Notes under the pieces: generated by a model
Seen by the model: the letters and a program-made list of their open reading frames with translations, nothing else
The model's database searches: none
What the model was told of the DNA's origin: nothing
Source of the DNA: a bacterium
GTDB taxonomy: Bacteria > Zhuqueibacterota > QNDG01 > JAFGCO01
Assembly (NCBI GenBank): GCA_016930535.1
Contig: JAFGGN010000065.1
Span: 1 to 64,000, forward strand
Direction of reading: 5' to 3'
Length of the DNA stretch: 64,000 nt
Translations under genes and position numbers: made by a program
In this document: one piece after another, positions 18,757 through 29,182 of the stretch
Position numbering within the stretch: position 1 is the first letter of the stretch
How the letters are laid out: each line of letters opens with the position of its first letter

Positions 18757-19140
18757 GTGAAGGATCGAAGCGGTACCGAAGCCCGAAGTGGGGAGTTGAA
18801 TACCATTATCGGAAAAGGCACAAAAATCAAAGGCAATCTCAATGTGCAGAACAGCCTGCGCATCGACGGTTCGGTTGTCGGAGATGTTCATTCTACAGAT
18901 ACGGTCATTGTCGGTAAGGACGGCGAAGTACAGGGACAGGTGAAGGGCAAACATGTACTCCTGGCCGGCAGGGTCAAAGGGAATATCATCGCATCGGAAC
19001 GGGTGTACCTGGAGTCGAAGGCATCCATACAGGGTGATATCCGGGCCACACGTCTGGTTGTGGATGAAGGAGCCATTTTTGACGGTAAATGCAATATGGG
19101 TGAAGGAAAATCTCTGTTGCAGCAGGATAATCAAAACTGA
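18757..19140 (+). CDS. Bactofilin
   Basis: IIGKGTKIKGNLNVQNSLRIDGSVVGDVHSTDTVIVGKDGEVQGQVKGKHVLLAGRVKGNI: bactofilin beta-helix repeats; GTG start. Confidence 0.92.
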   Translation: MKDRSGTEARSGELNTIIGKGTKIKGNLNVQNSLRIDGSVVGDVHSTDTVIVGKDGEVQGQVKGKHVLLAGRVKGNIIASERVYLESKASIQGDIRATRLVVDEGAIFDGKCNMGEGKSLLQQDNQN

Positions 19141-19145
19141 TTTAG

Positions 19146-19205
19146 ATCAGGTCTGATATGCATCAGGTCTGATATGCATCAGGTTTGATGTATATCAGTC
19201 GTGAT
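19146..19205. repeat. 16 bp tandem repeat with internal dyad
   Basis: ATCAGGTCTGATATGC x2, ATCAGGTTTGATGTAT, then degenerate ATCAGTCGTGATGCTG; unit contains ATCAG-N2-CTGAT. Confidence 0.7.
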
Positions 19206-19352
19206 GCTGTTTTTTGTCGAACAGCAACTGTGATTCTTTTCCAGCTCAATGCCTCGTGATGCGGGTCTTCCAGATTCCGGACGCATGAACAGAATCATCC
19301 CGATTTCAAGTGTCTTACGACGATGTTGTTTTAGACAGGAGGAAACCGATTT

Positions 19353-19955
19353 ATGGAAGTAAAAATAGACAAACTGATTGAAAAACTCAAGAAAGAGGGT
19401 GTTGAAGGCGCTCAGCAGATGTCCGATGACATTCTCGCCAAGGCCAGAAAGGAAGCCGCCGATATCGTGGCCAGGGCCAGACAAGAGGCCCGGGACCTGG
19501 TGGACCAGGCCGGAAAGGAAGCAGCTTCTTTTGAGGAAAACAGCAAACGGGCCATCGAGCAGGCCGCGAGGGACGGCGAACTGCTTCTGAAGGGCCGTGT
19601 CGAAACCCTCTTTGAAACCGTTTTCAAACAGGAAGTATCGGAAACCATGACCCCGGAATTTTTAAAGACCCTGATCGTGAAACTGGTGGAGAACTGGGGA
19701 AAAAATAACGAAAAAGAAGTCGAAGTGAGCAAGGCGGATCTGAAGATGCTGGAGGATCTTCTTTTCAAGGGTGTCAGAGAGGAACTGAAGAAGGGAATCA
19801 CACTGAAAGCCGGCAAGGACCTAATGCACGGATTCCGGATCGGGATCAAGGGTGAAAATGTGTACTATGACTTCACGGACGAGAGCATTGCCGAAATTCT
19901 GAAGCGTTCTCTCAATGCCAGAATCAAAGAACTGCTGGAAGCAAAGCATGGATAA
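19353..19955 (+). CDS. V/A-type ATPase subunit E
   Basis: KEAADIVARARQEARDLVDQAGKEA stalk-type coiled coil; first gene of V-ATPase operon. Confidence 0.85.
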   Translation: MEVKIDKLIEKLKKEGVEGAQQMSDDILAKARKEAADIVARARQEARDLVDQAGKEAASFEENSKRAIEQAARDGELLLKGRVETLFETVFKQEVSETMTPEFLKTLIVKLVENWGKNNEKEVEVSKADLKMLEDLLFKGVREELKKGITLKAGKDLMHGFRIGIKGENVYYDFTDESIAEILKRSLNARIKELLEAKHG

Positions 19956-20445
19956 GTATGTTTATCTGATCGCGCAATTGCCCACGCTGTTCTTCGACAA
20001 AGCGCCGGCTATGACTGTTTCTGCGTTTCTTGAGGAAGCCGGCAAATGGATGGGGAACAGGGATCTCAGAAAACTGGAAGCCGTGCAGCTGCTGAAACTG
20101 GATCCGGATATCCGTCTGCCGCGCGAAATCCGCGAGATCCAGCAGTTTGAAGAGGATCTGAGACAGGACCTTGCAGAGTGGCGGCAATCCAGGAAACGGG
20201 GGGCCGAGTACAAACCCGGTCTTTTTCCCCTATCCGCGGTCAGGGAGGGGAATCCGCTTGAAGTCGAAAAAAAGCTGCTTCTGCTGCGATGGCGGTTCAT
20301 CGATCAGTTCGAGCAGGATCATCATTTTGATTTGACATTATTAATGCTTTACTACCTGAAACTTCAGATACTTGAAAAACTGGCCATATTCAACAGGGAA
20401 AAGGGTCTGGAACGTTTTCAACAAATTAGCAAGGTAAGCGCATGA
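19948..20445 (+). CDS. DUF2764-type V-ATPase-associated protein
   Basis: MDKYVYLIAQLPTLFFDKAPAMTVSAFLEEA...; lies between E and A as in bacterial V-ATPase operons. Confidence 0.75.
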   Translation: MDKYVYLIAQLPTLFFDKAPAMTVSAFLEEAGKWMGNRDLRKLEAVQLLKLDPDIRLPREIREIQQFEEDLRQDLAEWRQSRKRGAEYKPGLFPLSAVREGNPLEVEKKLLLLRWRFIDQFEQDHHFDLTLLMLYYLKLQILEKLAIFNREKGLERFQQISKVSA

Positions 20446-22175
20446 ATAAACAAACTGGAAAAATTATCGGTATCAGCGGGAATATGCTGACCGTTTCATT
20501 CGAGGGCACGATTACGCAGAATGAAGTGGGGTATGCTGTACGCGGCAATGAAAAGCTGAAATCCGAAGTGATCCGCATACAGGGCGACAAAGCCTATATG
20601 CAGGTTTTCGAAAGCACCAAGGGATTGAAGGTGGGCGATCGGGTGGAATTTACCGGCGACCTGCTTTCCGTGCAACTCGGGCCGGGACTCCTGACCCAGA
20701 TCTACGACGGTCTTCAGAATCCGCTGCCCGAGCTTGCTGAAGCCCACGGCTTTTTTCTGCCCCGGGGCGTGATTCTGGATCCGCTCAGCAAGGACGCCAA
20801 ATGGCACCTGACGCCGCTCGTCAAGGCTGGAGACGTCGTACGGAAGGGGCATTATCTGGGATGGGTGCCTGAAACGCAGTTCAAACATTATGTCATGGTG
20901 CCCTTTTACATGGACGGCGACCTGACCGTGGAATCCGTTGAAAAAGAGGGTGATTATACAATCGATCAGCCCATCGTCACGGTCAGGGACGAAAAGGGAC
21001 AGAAACACGGTCTGACCATGGTTTTCGAATGGCCGGTCAAACTTCCGGTGAATATCTACAAGCAGAAAATACTGCCCACGCAGCCCCTGGTGACCAAGGC
21101 GCGCATTATCGATACGTTTTTCCCCGTGGCCAAGGGCGGTACCTACTGTATACCCGGTCCGTTCGGTGCAGGGAAAACCGTTTTGCAGCAGATAACCAGC
21201 CGATACGCGGATGTGGATATCGTGATTATCGCCGCATGCGGCGAGCGTGCGGGTGAAATCGTGGAGACCATGCGCGAGTTTCCGGAACTGGTCGATCCCC
21301 GGACCGGAAAATCCCTGATGGAAAGGACCATCATTATCGCCAACACCAGCTCCATGCCCGTGGCCGCACGCGAGGCTTCCGTGTACACGGCGACCACGCT
21401 GGGCGAATATTACCGCCAGATGGGTCTGGATGTGCTGCTGCTGGCCGATTCCACTTCCCGCTGGGCGCAGGCCATGCGTGAGCTCTCCGGCCGTCTCGAA
21501 GAAATTCCGGGCGAGGAGGCCTTTCCGGCCTACCTGGAATCGAGAATCGCCGAGTTTTATGAACGCGCCGGACTGGTCGAACTGTTCAACGGCGAACAGG
21601 GAAGCCTCACGATCGGCGGAACGGTATCACCGGCCGGAGGGAACTTCGAAGAGCCCGTGACCCAGGCCACGCTGAAAGTGGTAGGCGCTTTCCACGGACT
21701 TTCGCGCGAACGGTCCAATGCCAGGCGTTTCCCGGCCATCCATCCGCTCGACAGCTGGTCCAAATACGACAGTTTCGTTCCGGAGAATAATGTGAGCATT
21801 TCCCGTGATTTCCTTGAAAAAGGAGCCGACGTTCATCAGATGATGATGGTCGTAGGCGAGGAGGGCACGTCCCAGGAGGATTTCGTGACCTATCTCAAAT
21901 CCGAATTTCTGGATGCCGTGTTCCTGCAGCAGAATGCGTTCGATCCGGTGGATGCGGCCACGAATCCGGACCGGCAGACGCATGTGATTACGCAGATTGC
22001 CTCAGTTCTGGAATCCGAGCTGCAGTTTGCCGACAAGGAAGAAGCCCGCAACTTTTTCTACGATCTGCGGCAGAAGTTTATCGACTGGAACTACCTGGAA
22101 TGGCAGTCGGATGAATTCAGAACCCAGGAAAAAACCATTCAAACTCTGATCAAAGGAAAGACCCAAGATGCGTAA
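20442..22175 (+). CDS. atpA: V/A-type ATPase catalytic subunit A
   Basis: [12 protein letters not shown] Walker A; YPxGERxGE-like [34 protein letters not shown]. Confidence 0.95.
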   Translation: MNKQTGKIIGISGNMLTVSFEGTITQNEVGYAVRGNEKLKSEVIRIQGDKAYMQVFESTKGLKVGDRVEFTGDLLSVQLGPGLLTQIYDGLQNPLPELAEAHGFFLPRGVILDPLSKDAKWHLTPLVKAGDVVRKGHYLGWVPETQFKHYVMVPFYMDGDLTVESVEKEGDYTIDQPIVTVRDEKGQKHGLTMVFEWPVKLPVNIYKQKILPTQPLVTKARIIDTFFPVAKGGTYCIPGPFGAGKTVLQQITSRYADVDIVIIAACGERAGEIVETMREFPELVDPRTGKSLMERTIIIANTSSMPVAAREASVYTATTLGEYYRQMGLDVLLLADSTSRWAQAMRELSGRLEEIPGEEAFPAYLESRIAEFYERAGLVELFNGEQGSLTIGGTVSPAGGNFEEPVTQATLKVVGAFHGLSRERSNARRFPAIHPLDSWSKYDSFVPENNVSISRDFLEKGADVHQMMMVVGEEGTSQEDFVTYLKSEFLDAVFLQQNAFDPVDAATNPDRQTHVITQIASVLESELQFADKEEARNFFYDLRQKFIDWNYLEWQSDEFRTQEKTIQTLIKGKTQDA

Positions 22176-23475
22176 GGTGTATAATAAAGTACTCAGTGTT
22201 TCCGGCAACGTGATCACGGTCAAGGCTGCAGATGTCGGATATGAAGAGCTTGCTGAAATTACGACACGCAGGGGAAAATCCCTGGCCCAGGTGATCAAAA
22301 TCGAAGAGGATACGGTTTCCCTGCAGGTGTTCGCGGGCAGCCGCGGTGTATCCACCAGTGACGAAGTGCGTTTCCTGGGGCATCCCATGCAGGTTGCATT
22401 TTCTGAAAATATGCTGGGACGGATATTCAACGGTTCCGGCGTGCCGCGTGACGGCGGACCCGAAATTGCTGAAAATCTGATCGAGATTGCGGGACCGTCC
22501 GTGAATCCGGCCAAGCGTATTATTCCGAAACGCATGATCCGGACCAATATTCCCATGATCGATGTGTTCAACTCGCTGGTCGCTTCTCAGAAGCTGCCCA
22601 TTTTCTCCGTATCCGGAGAACCCTACAACGAGCTGCTCGCACGAATCGCCCTGCAGGCCGAAGTGGATATGATCATTCTGGGCGGTATCGGGCTCAAATT
22701 CGACGAATATATGAAATTCCGCAATACGCTGGAGGCCGGGGGTGCGCTGAACCGGTCCATTATCTTCATGCATACGGCTTCGGATCCGGTGGTGGAGGGG
22801 CTGATGGTGCCGGACCTTTGCCTCGCGGTCGCCGAGAAGTTTGCGCTGCAGGGCAAGGAGGTCCTGGTGCTTCTGACCGATATGACGAACTTCTCGGACG
22901 CGCTCAAGGAAATCGCGATCACGATGGAACAGGTGCCGTCGAACCGCGGATACCCCGGGGATCTCTACAGCCAGCTGGCCTCAAGATACGAAAAAGCCGT
23001 GGATTTTGAGGGCACGGGCGCCATCACCATTCTGGCCGTAACCACCATGCCCGGAGACGATGTCACGCATCCGGTTCCGGATAATACGGGCTATATCACG
23101 GAGGGACAGTTTTATCTGCGCAACGGGCGCATCGAACCGTTCGGATCCCTGTCGCGTCTGAAACAACAGGTGAACAAGGACAGCCGTGACGATCACCGCG
23201 CGATCATGGACGGTATGATTCAGCTTTACGCACAGTACCTGGAGACCGAGGAAAAACGGTCCATGGGATTCCGCATGAGTCCCTGGGATGAAAAACTGCA
23301 GCGATACGGCCGGCTTTTCGAGTCCGGCATGATGGATCTCTCGGTCAATATCCCTCTCGAAGAGGCGCTGGACAGGGGCTGGTCCATCCTGGCGCAGTGT
23401 TTCAAACCGGAGGAAACCGGGCTGCGCTCCGAGCTCATCAAGAAATTCTGGCCGGAAAAACAGCAGGCGGATTAA
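22168..23475 (+). CDS. atpB: V/A-type ATPase subunit B
   Basis: [53 protein letters not shown]. Confidence 0.95.
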   Translation: MRKVYNKVLSVSGNVITVKAADVGYEELAEITTRRGKSLAQVIKIEEDTVSLQVFAGSRGVSTSDEVRFLGHPMQVAFSENMLGRIFNGSGVPRDGGPEIAENLIEIAGPSVNPAKRIIPKRMIRTNIPMIDVFNSLVASQKLPIFSVSGEPYNELLARIALQAEVDMIILGGIGLKFDEYMKFRNTLEAGGALNRSIIFMHTASDPVVEGLMVPDLCLAVAEKFALQGKEVLVLLTDMTNFSDALKEIAITMEQVPSNRGYPGDLYSQLASRYEKAVDFEGTGAITILAVTTMPGDDVTHPVPDNTGYITEGQFYLRNGRIEPFGSLSRLKQQVNKDSRDDHRAIMDGMIQLYAQYLETEEKRSMGFRMSPWDEKLQRYGRLFESGMMDLSVNIPLEEALDRGWSILAQCFKPEETGLRSELIKKFWPEKQQAD

Positions 23476-23597
23476 CCGGTATCCGGCCCGGGAGAAGATT
23501 CGGGCCCGAGAAAAGAATCGGGGGCAGAGATAAGAGTCCGGACGGAGATCAACCCACTGCTTAATCATGGCGGTCTAAAGAAAAATACAGGAAGCAC

Positions 23598-24215
23598 ATG
23601 GCCAAGGTCAGACTGACAAAAAACGAGCTGAAAAAACAGAAGGACAATCTGAAACGGTTTACCCGCTACCTTCCCACGCTGGAACTGAAGAAAAAACAGC
23701 TGCTGGTTGAGATCCGGCGTATTCAGATCGAAGTGGAGAAGCTCGAGGAGGAGAGCCGGCGCGTGGAAAGGGAGGTTTCTCAGTGGGTGGACGTGTTCGC
23801 CGAAGATGCGGATATCGAATCGATGATCCGGATCACGGAGGTTCGCACCGGTGAGGACAATATCGCGGGAATCGAGATTCCGACGTTCGAGGATGTGATT
23901 TTCGAGGAGCCGGATATCGATTATTTCCTGTCGCCGCTCTGGATAGACGCGGGCCTCGCCGTGACCTTCGAACAGATCAAACGGCAGAAGGCCCGGGAAG
24001 TTTTACACCGGCAGGAGAAAATCCTTCAGGACGAACTGCGTACGACCATTCAGCGCATCAAGCTGTTCGAAGAAGTGAAGATCCCGGAGGCCCGGGAGAA
24101 CATCCGGGTCATTCAGATTTTCATGGGCGATCAGCAGACCGCGGAAGTGGTCCGGGGCAAGATTGCCAAGGCCAAGATTCAGAAGAAAAAGATGATGGAG
24201 GGCGCTGCGGCATGA
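23598..24215 (+). CDS. atpD: V/A-type ATPase subunit D
   Basis: MAKVRLTKNELKKQKDNLKRFTRYLPTLELKKKQLL. Confidence 0.92.
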   Translation: MAKVRLTKNELKKQKDNLKRFTRYLPTLELKKKQLLVEIRRIQIEVEKLEEESRRVEREVSQWVDVFAEDADIESMIRITEVRTGEDNIAGIEIPTFEDVIFEEPDIDYFLSPLWIDAGLAVTFEQIKRQKAREVLHRQEKILQDELRTTIQRIKLFEEVKIPEARENIRVIQIFMGDQQTAEVVRGKIAKAKIQKKKMMEGAAA

Positions 24216-25993
24216 TCGTACCCATGAAAAAAGTGACACTGCTGATGTCCGAAAGATCGAAGGCCGCAGCGTTGAAGGCGCTGCGAAAAATGGGCGTTCT
24301 CCACGTACGGCATGTCAAGGCGCCTGAAAGTGAAGAGATCGATGCATTGAAATTAAAGACAGATCGGACCGGGCAGGCGAAATATCTGCTTCAAAGCGCA
24401 GGCGATGTATCCGGCAAAGGGCCAAAGCGCCGTGATTCAGAAAAACTGGTTGATGAAGTACTCGGGCTTCAGCAGCAGATTGCCGAGAAACGGTCACTGC
24501 TCGCCGAAAAGTCGGACATTCTCAGGTGGTTTGAATTATGGGGTGACATTTCGCCGTCATCCGTGCGCGCACTTCGTGAAAGGGGTGTTTTTCTCCGTTT
24601 TTATGCCGGAGATCAGGCCGGAATAAAAAAATTGCCGGATGATAAAGCCATCCGCATCGTGAAGGAGAGCGGACCTGTCGTCTATTTCGTGTTTTTTGCC
24701 GACAGCCGGGAGGATGTCCTGGATTTTAAAGAAGAAAACCTGCCCGAAGATGAACCCGGTGTTTTACGCAGGGAAATCAGGGAGATCGAAGCGGTTATCC
24801 AATCCTGCTCTGAAAAGCTTTCGGCACTCGCCGTATATTCCGGCCAGCTTCAGGAATATCTCGATACGTTGAAAAAAGAAATGGAAGCGGACTGCGTATT
24901 ATACGGGATGGGCGCTGAGGAAGGTTTTGTCTATTTACAGGGTTACTGTCCCGTCGATGCCGTTCAGGATCTGAAAAAAGCTGCAGACGGAAGCGGCTGG
25001 GGATATATGATTCAGGATGCGGGTGATGAAGACCAGGATGCGCCGACATTGTTAAGGAATCCGAAATGGATCCGCATTATCGACCCGCTGTTCAAATTCA
25101 TGGGCACATTTCCGGGTTATCATGAGAGGGACATCAGTGGATGGTTTCTGCTGTTTTTGAGTCTTTTTTACGCGTTGCTGATCGGTGATGCCGGATACGG
25201 ACTCATTTTTCTGGGATTAACAGTCTTCGCACAAAAAAAAGCAGGCAAATCCGCACCGCCCGAACCGTTCAGGTTAATCTATGTAATGAGTACGGCGACG
25301 GTTATCTGGGGCGTGGTTACAGGAACCTGGTTTGGATATGAAGGGATTGCCGATCTTCCGTTTTTAAGATGGGCCGTTATTGATCGAATCGACAGTTTTG
25401 CCGAAGACAATACGCCTTTCATGATGTATATCTGCTTTATTATCGGGATCGTCCATCTGTCGCTTGCGCATCTGATCAATTTTTTCAATATGATGAACAC
25501 ACCCAAGGCGGTTGCGGAAATCGGATGGATCGGAATATTATGGGCAATATTTTTTCTGGTAGGAACCCTGGTGGTGGGAAAACCGCTGCCCGGAATCGCG
25601 ATGCCGCTTCTGGCAGGAGGTATCCTGCTCGCACTGGTGTTTTCCAATTATCAGAAAAACATATTCAAGGGAATTGCGGCCACGCTGTTCGATCTTCCGT
25701 TGAGCGTCATTGGATCGTTTTCGGATATCATGTCCTACCTCCGTTTGTTTGCAGTGGGTTTTGCCGCAGTGCAGGTCGCCAGCAGTTTTAATGACATTGC
25801 CGTTGGATCCGGCGTCCATAATGTGCTTCAGGGATTGATAGCGGCGCTGGTTCTTCTGTTCGGGCATTCACTCAATATCGTCCTGGGCCTGATGGCCGTT
25901 CTTGTGCATGGCGTCCGGCTGAATATGCTCGAATTTTCGAGTCACCTGAATCAGCAATGGTCCGGACGGGAATATCAGCCTTTTAGAGAATAA
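24212..25993 (+). CDS. V/A-type ATPase subunit I
   Basis: MIVPMKKVTLLMSERSK..., C-terminal multi-TM with DIMSYLRLFAVGFAAVQVASSFN. Confidence 0.93.
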   Translation: MIVPMKKVTLLMSERSKAAALKALRKMGVLHVRHVKAPESEEIDALKLKTDRTGQAKYLLQSAGDVSGKGPKRRDSEKLVDEVLGLQQQIAEKRSLLAEKSDILRWFELWGDISPSSVRALRERGVFLRFYAGDQAGIKKLPDDKAIRIVKESGPVVYFVFFADSREDVLDFKEENLPEDEPGVLRREIREIEAVIQSCSEKLSALAVYSGQLQEYLDTLKKEMEADCVLYGMGAEEGFVYLQGYCPVDAVQDLKKAADGSGWGYMIQDAGDEDQDAPTLLRNPKWIRIIDPLFKFMGTFPGYHERDISGWFLLFLSLFYALLIGDAGYGLIFLGLTVFAQKKAGKSAPPEPFRLIYVMSTATVIWGVVTGTWFGYEGIADLPFLRWAVIDRIDSFAEDNTPFMMYICFIIGIVHLSLAHLINFFNMMNTPKAVAEIGWIGILWAIFFLVGTLVVGKPLPGIAMPLLAGGILLALVFSNYQKNIFKGIAATLFDLPLSVIGSFSDIMSYLRLFAVGFAAVQVASSFNDIAVGSGVHNVLQGLIAALVLLFGHSLNIVLGLMAVLVHGVRLNMLEFSSHLNQQWSGREYQPFRE

Positions 25994-26028
25994 TCCAAAA
26001 TTAATGATTAAAGTGAAAGGGTAAAAAA

Positions 26029-26472
26029 ATGATTGAAGGATTGGGCGATTTTAATATTTCTCTCGTTCTTTCAGCGATCGGGTCCTCTCTCGGAACCGGA
26101 ATAGCGGGAATGGCTGCAATCGGTGCCTGGAAAAAAGCATTCATGCAAAACAAAGCGGCGCCGTTTTTGCTCGTAGCATTTGTGGGCGCTCCGCTGTCCC
26201 AGACATTTTACGGGTTTCTGGTACAGCTGTTTATCAGGAACGCTAAAATGCCGTCCGATGTTTATCAGCTTCAGTTTTTAATCGGTGCTCTCGCGGGAAC
26301 AGCCATTGCCATTTCAGCCATCATGCAGGGAAGAGCCGGTGCCAAGGCGGCAGATGCGCTGGGTGAGACAGGCAAGGGCTTTACCAATTATCTGATGGTG
26401 ATCGGTATAATTGAGACAGTGGCCATTTTTGTGATGGTTTTTGTGATGATGGCGCTGCCGAAGGCAGCATGA
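26029..26472 (+). CDS. V/A-type ATPase membrane rotor subunit K
   Basis: 147 aa, four TM; GAPLSQTFYGFL, AIMQGRAGAKA, IGIIETVAIF. Confidence 0.93.
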   Translation: MIEGLGDFNISLVLSAIGSSLGTGIAGMAAIGAWKKAFMQNKAAPFLLVAFVGAPLSQTFYGFLVQLFIRNAKMPSDVYQLQFLIGALAGTAIAISAIMQGRAGAKAADALGETGKGFTNYLMVIGIIETVAIFVMVFVMMALPKAA

Positions 26473-26498
26473 CGTCATCGGTGATTCGCCGGTTTTGC

Positions 26499-26526
26499 AG
26501 TGCCGGAGCCCCCAGGCTTCGGCACT
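26499..26526 (+). terminator. Strong hairpin at end of V-ATPase operon (weak U-tract)
   Basis: AGTGCCGGAGCC-loop-GGCTTCGGCACT followed by GTATTTG. Confidence 0.45.
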
Positions 26527-26689
26527 GTATTTGCAATAATGCTCTAATTACGGGCTGAGGGCCTTGAAATGACTGTTTTCAGGCCATTAAACCGATGAAA
26601 ATGTACAACTTTGCAATCACCGGTGTTTTCATTTTAAAAAACAGCTCTTTATAAAGATGCATTTTTTTTATTTCTGGAGGGTGTTTCGT

Positions 26690-29182
26690 ATGCGTAGCGC
26701 CTTGGCGGGGAAAAACAGCGTACGGCTCCGGCCTGCATTGACTGCCCTTCTTTTGTTTGGTGTTTTCCCCGGTCTTTTTGCCTCCTATGACAATCCCAGG
26801 GAATCGGATTCCCATTATTACAATCGTCTGAGAACAGACGATTTCATGAAAATGATGATTCCCAAAGAAAAATTCCTTCTCGGGCTCGTCAAAGATGTCA
26901 GTGACGAGCTGGCAGCCCGTCGTGCCGAAGGGCAGAGCGTCAAGGATCTGGGCATCGATGAAGCCACCTCTCCCAAGGATGTTCTGAAAAGCGATTATGA
27001 TTCCGAGGTCCGGGCCATGGAAGAGCTGATTTCACAGATTGAAAGCCTGGAGCTGCAGGCCAAACGCCGGGTTGATCTGGATGTGCTGAAATCGCTGGAA
27101 CAGCTGAAGGAGCGCCTGAAAACGTTCCTCAACCGGGAAATCGTGGAACTCAACGAGCAGCACGAAAAACAGGCTGCAAGAATTCAAAGCGATGCACAGG
27201 GCAAGCGGGCATCCTCGTTCGAGGGAAGTATGTCCGTTCCCGGCGCCGATTCCACTTCGGAATTCGGACTCGGATCGGGGGACCTGTTTGAACAGTGGAA
27301 ATACAACCGGATTCTCGATTATAAACTCAAGCTTGCGAAGTATCAGTTCTACCGCATGAAGCTGAGAAAGAACGCCAATGCGGTACAGGCCCAGAGAATA
27401 TTCCAGCGGGATCTGCAGCGGGCCCTGAAAACGTATAATTCGGCAGATTTCGAGCTTTCACGCCTTCAGCTTCAGGACGTTCTGGATCAGTATCTGGACA
27501 GTCATGTTCTGGATGATGTCATGTATTACCGCTGCGAATCCTCTTATGGGCTCAATTACCTGGACGAAGCGCTGGACGGATATGAGAAGCTGACGGTTAC
27601 CTATCCCAATTCGGAATATGCCGCGAAAGCCATGGTCAAGATGATTTTTATCCATTATATCTATGGCGATGTGGAAAAACAGGTCGATTTGTACCAGCGT
27701 CTTATCATCAGAAAGAGCCAGATCAGTGCCGGGACCTGGGGGACGACGACCTATCTCGTGGGATATTCCCAGTTCAGAAGCGGCCAGTTCCGCAAGGCGC
27801 TGGAGACGCTCAGAAATACCGGTACCGGCTCTGTATATTATTTCCCGTCCCTTTATCTTTCGGCCGCCTGCCACAGCAATCTGGGCGAAAATGACAGAGC
27901 CATTCAGCTTTATCAGCAGCTGATCGAAAGAATCGGCGTTCAGTCGAGTCCCATGCTCGGGCAGCTCAAGAACAATGCCCAGCTCAAGCTCGGCCTGATC
28001 TACTATGAAAAGGGACAAACCCAGCTGGCGCGGGATTGTTTCAACCGGGTTGCCGTTGAATCCGAAAATTACGATCTGTCCGTACTCGGCGATGCGTGGG
28101 CAGCTTATCGTGAAGGCCGGCCTGCGGAAGCCCTGAAAAGCGTGGAAACCCTGCTCGACGACAATCTGATCTCGAATTATATGTACGAAGCCAAGGTGCT
28201 TGCGGCCAGTTCCAAGGAGCTGCTCGGAGACAAGGAAGCGGCCCTGAGGGATCTCAAACAGGTCACCGAGATGGGCAAGCAGGCCAGATCCGGAAGCAGA
28301 CGGGGATCGGCCGCGGATGTGGAACGCCCTTTGAGAAACGAGCAGGAGCGGATATTGTATCAGGAGGCCAAACGAATCCAGCAGTTTCTGCGGGGAGACC
28401 TGGAGACCGTTCATCTTGAGGCGGCCGATCAGTCGGAATTTGCGGGCACCCAGGAAAAGCTGCAGGGAGAGATCGCTACGCTGGATCAGCTCGAAAATCT
28501 GGCCATGGACGACGAAAATCCGACATCTCTTTCGCAGATCCGTCAGTTGCGCGGACAGGTGATCGAAACCCTTCAGGATCACGGAACCGATGACAAACGC
28601 TTCAAAACCAGCCAGAACGACGCGCCGCTGATCCGTCAGATGGGTATGACGGAATACCTGAAGTACCTGTTCCGCTCCCTCCTATTGGAAACGCTCAGCC
28701 AAAAAGACAAAATACACATCAATATCGCGTCCGCAGAACAGCTGATGAACGAAGCCCGGGACAAAGGCAGATACAATATCAGCCTGCAGATGGAGATCAA
28801 CAGGGAGGAGCTGGAAGATTATTATCTCAAACTGAATCAGTATGAGGTCTGGCTCAAGGAAAATCTGCCCCAGGAATTCCGCATCGAGGTGGATCAGTGG
28901 ACCAGTTTCAGCAGTTACGGCATCAGCAATCTGTACTTTACCCGTATTCAGGAAATAGACGAACGCTCGGCGCAGATTTCAAGGATCATGGCCAGTCTGG
29001 ACCGTGTGTTTCAGGATAAAAGAATCAAGCTGGAAAGAAGAATTCAGGGACTTTTAAGCGATGTGGCCCGTATCGAGGCCCAGATGCAGGTCGAGTCGAA
29101 ACGAAGGAAAGAGCAGGAACGTGACAGCTTTTTCAACAACAAGTACTTCAACAAACAAGTCAAGGAACCGGTCGTTCAATAA
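26690..29182 (+). CDS. Large secreted TPR-repeat protein
   Basis: Signal-like N-terminus; TPR-like segments (DEALDGYEKLTVTYPNSEYAAKAM, DRAIQLYQQLIERIG); coiled coil C-terminus. Confidence 0.7.
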   Translation: MRSALAGKNSVRLRPALTALLLFGVFPGLFASYDNPRESDSHYYNRLRTDDFMKMMIPKEKFLLGLVKDVSDELAARRAEGQSVKDLGIDEATSPKDVLKSDYDSEVRAMEELISQIESLELQAKRRVDLDVLKSLEQLKERLKTFLNREIVELNEQHEKQAARIQSDAQGKRASSFEGSMSVPGADSTSEFGLGSGDLFEQWKYNRILDYKLKLAKYQFYRMKLRKNANAVQAQRIFQRDLQRALKTYNSADFELSRLQLQDVLDQYLDSHVLDDVMYYRCESSYGLNYLDEALDGYEKLTVTYPNSEYAAKAMVKMIFIHYIYGDVEKQVDLYQRLIIRKSQISAGTWGTTTYLVGYSQFRSGQFRKALETLRNTGTGSVYYFPSLYLSAACHSNLGENDRAIQLYQQLIERIGVQSSPMLGQLKNNAQLKLGLIYYEKGQTQLARDCFNRVAVESENYDLSVLGDAWAAYREGRPAEALKSVETLLDDNLISNYMYEAKVLAASSKELLGDKEAALRDLKQVTEMGKQARSGSRRGSAADVERPLRNEQERILYQEAKRIQQFLRGDLETVHLEAADQSEFAGTQEKLQGEIATLDQLENLAMDDENPTSLSQIRQLRGQVIETLQDHGTDDKRFKTSQNDAPLIRQMGMTEYLKYLFRSLLLETLSQKDKIHINIASAEQLMNEARDKGRYNISLQMEINREELEDYYLKLNQYEVWLKENLPQEFRIEVDQWTSFSSYGISNLYFTRIQEIDERSAQISRIMASLDRVFQDKRIKLERRIQGLLSDVARIEAQMQVESKRRKEQERDSFFNNKYFNKQVKEPVVQ

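Noticed and set aside
27458-28582. 374 aa minus-strand ORF opposite the TPR gene
   Set aside because: Shadow ORF; the plus strand has coherent TPR coding sequence.
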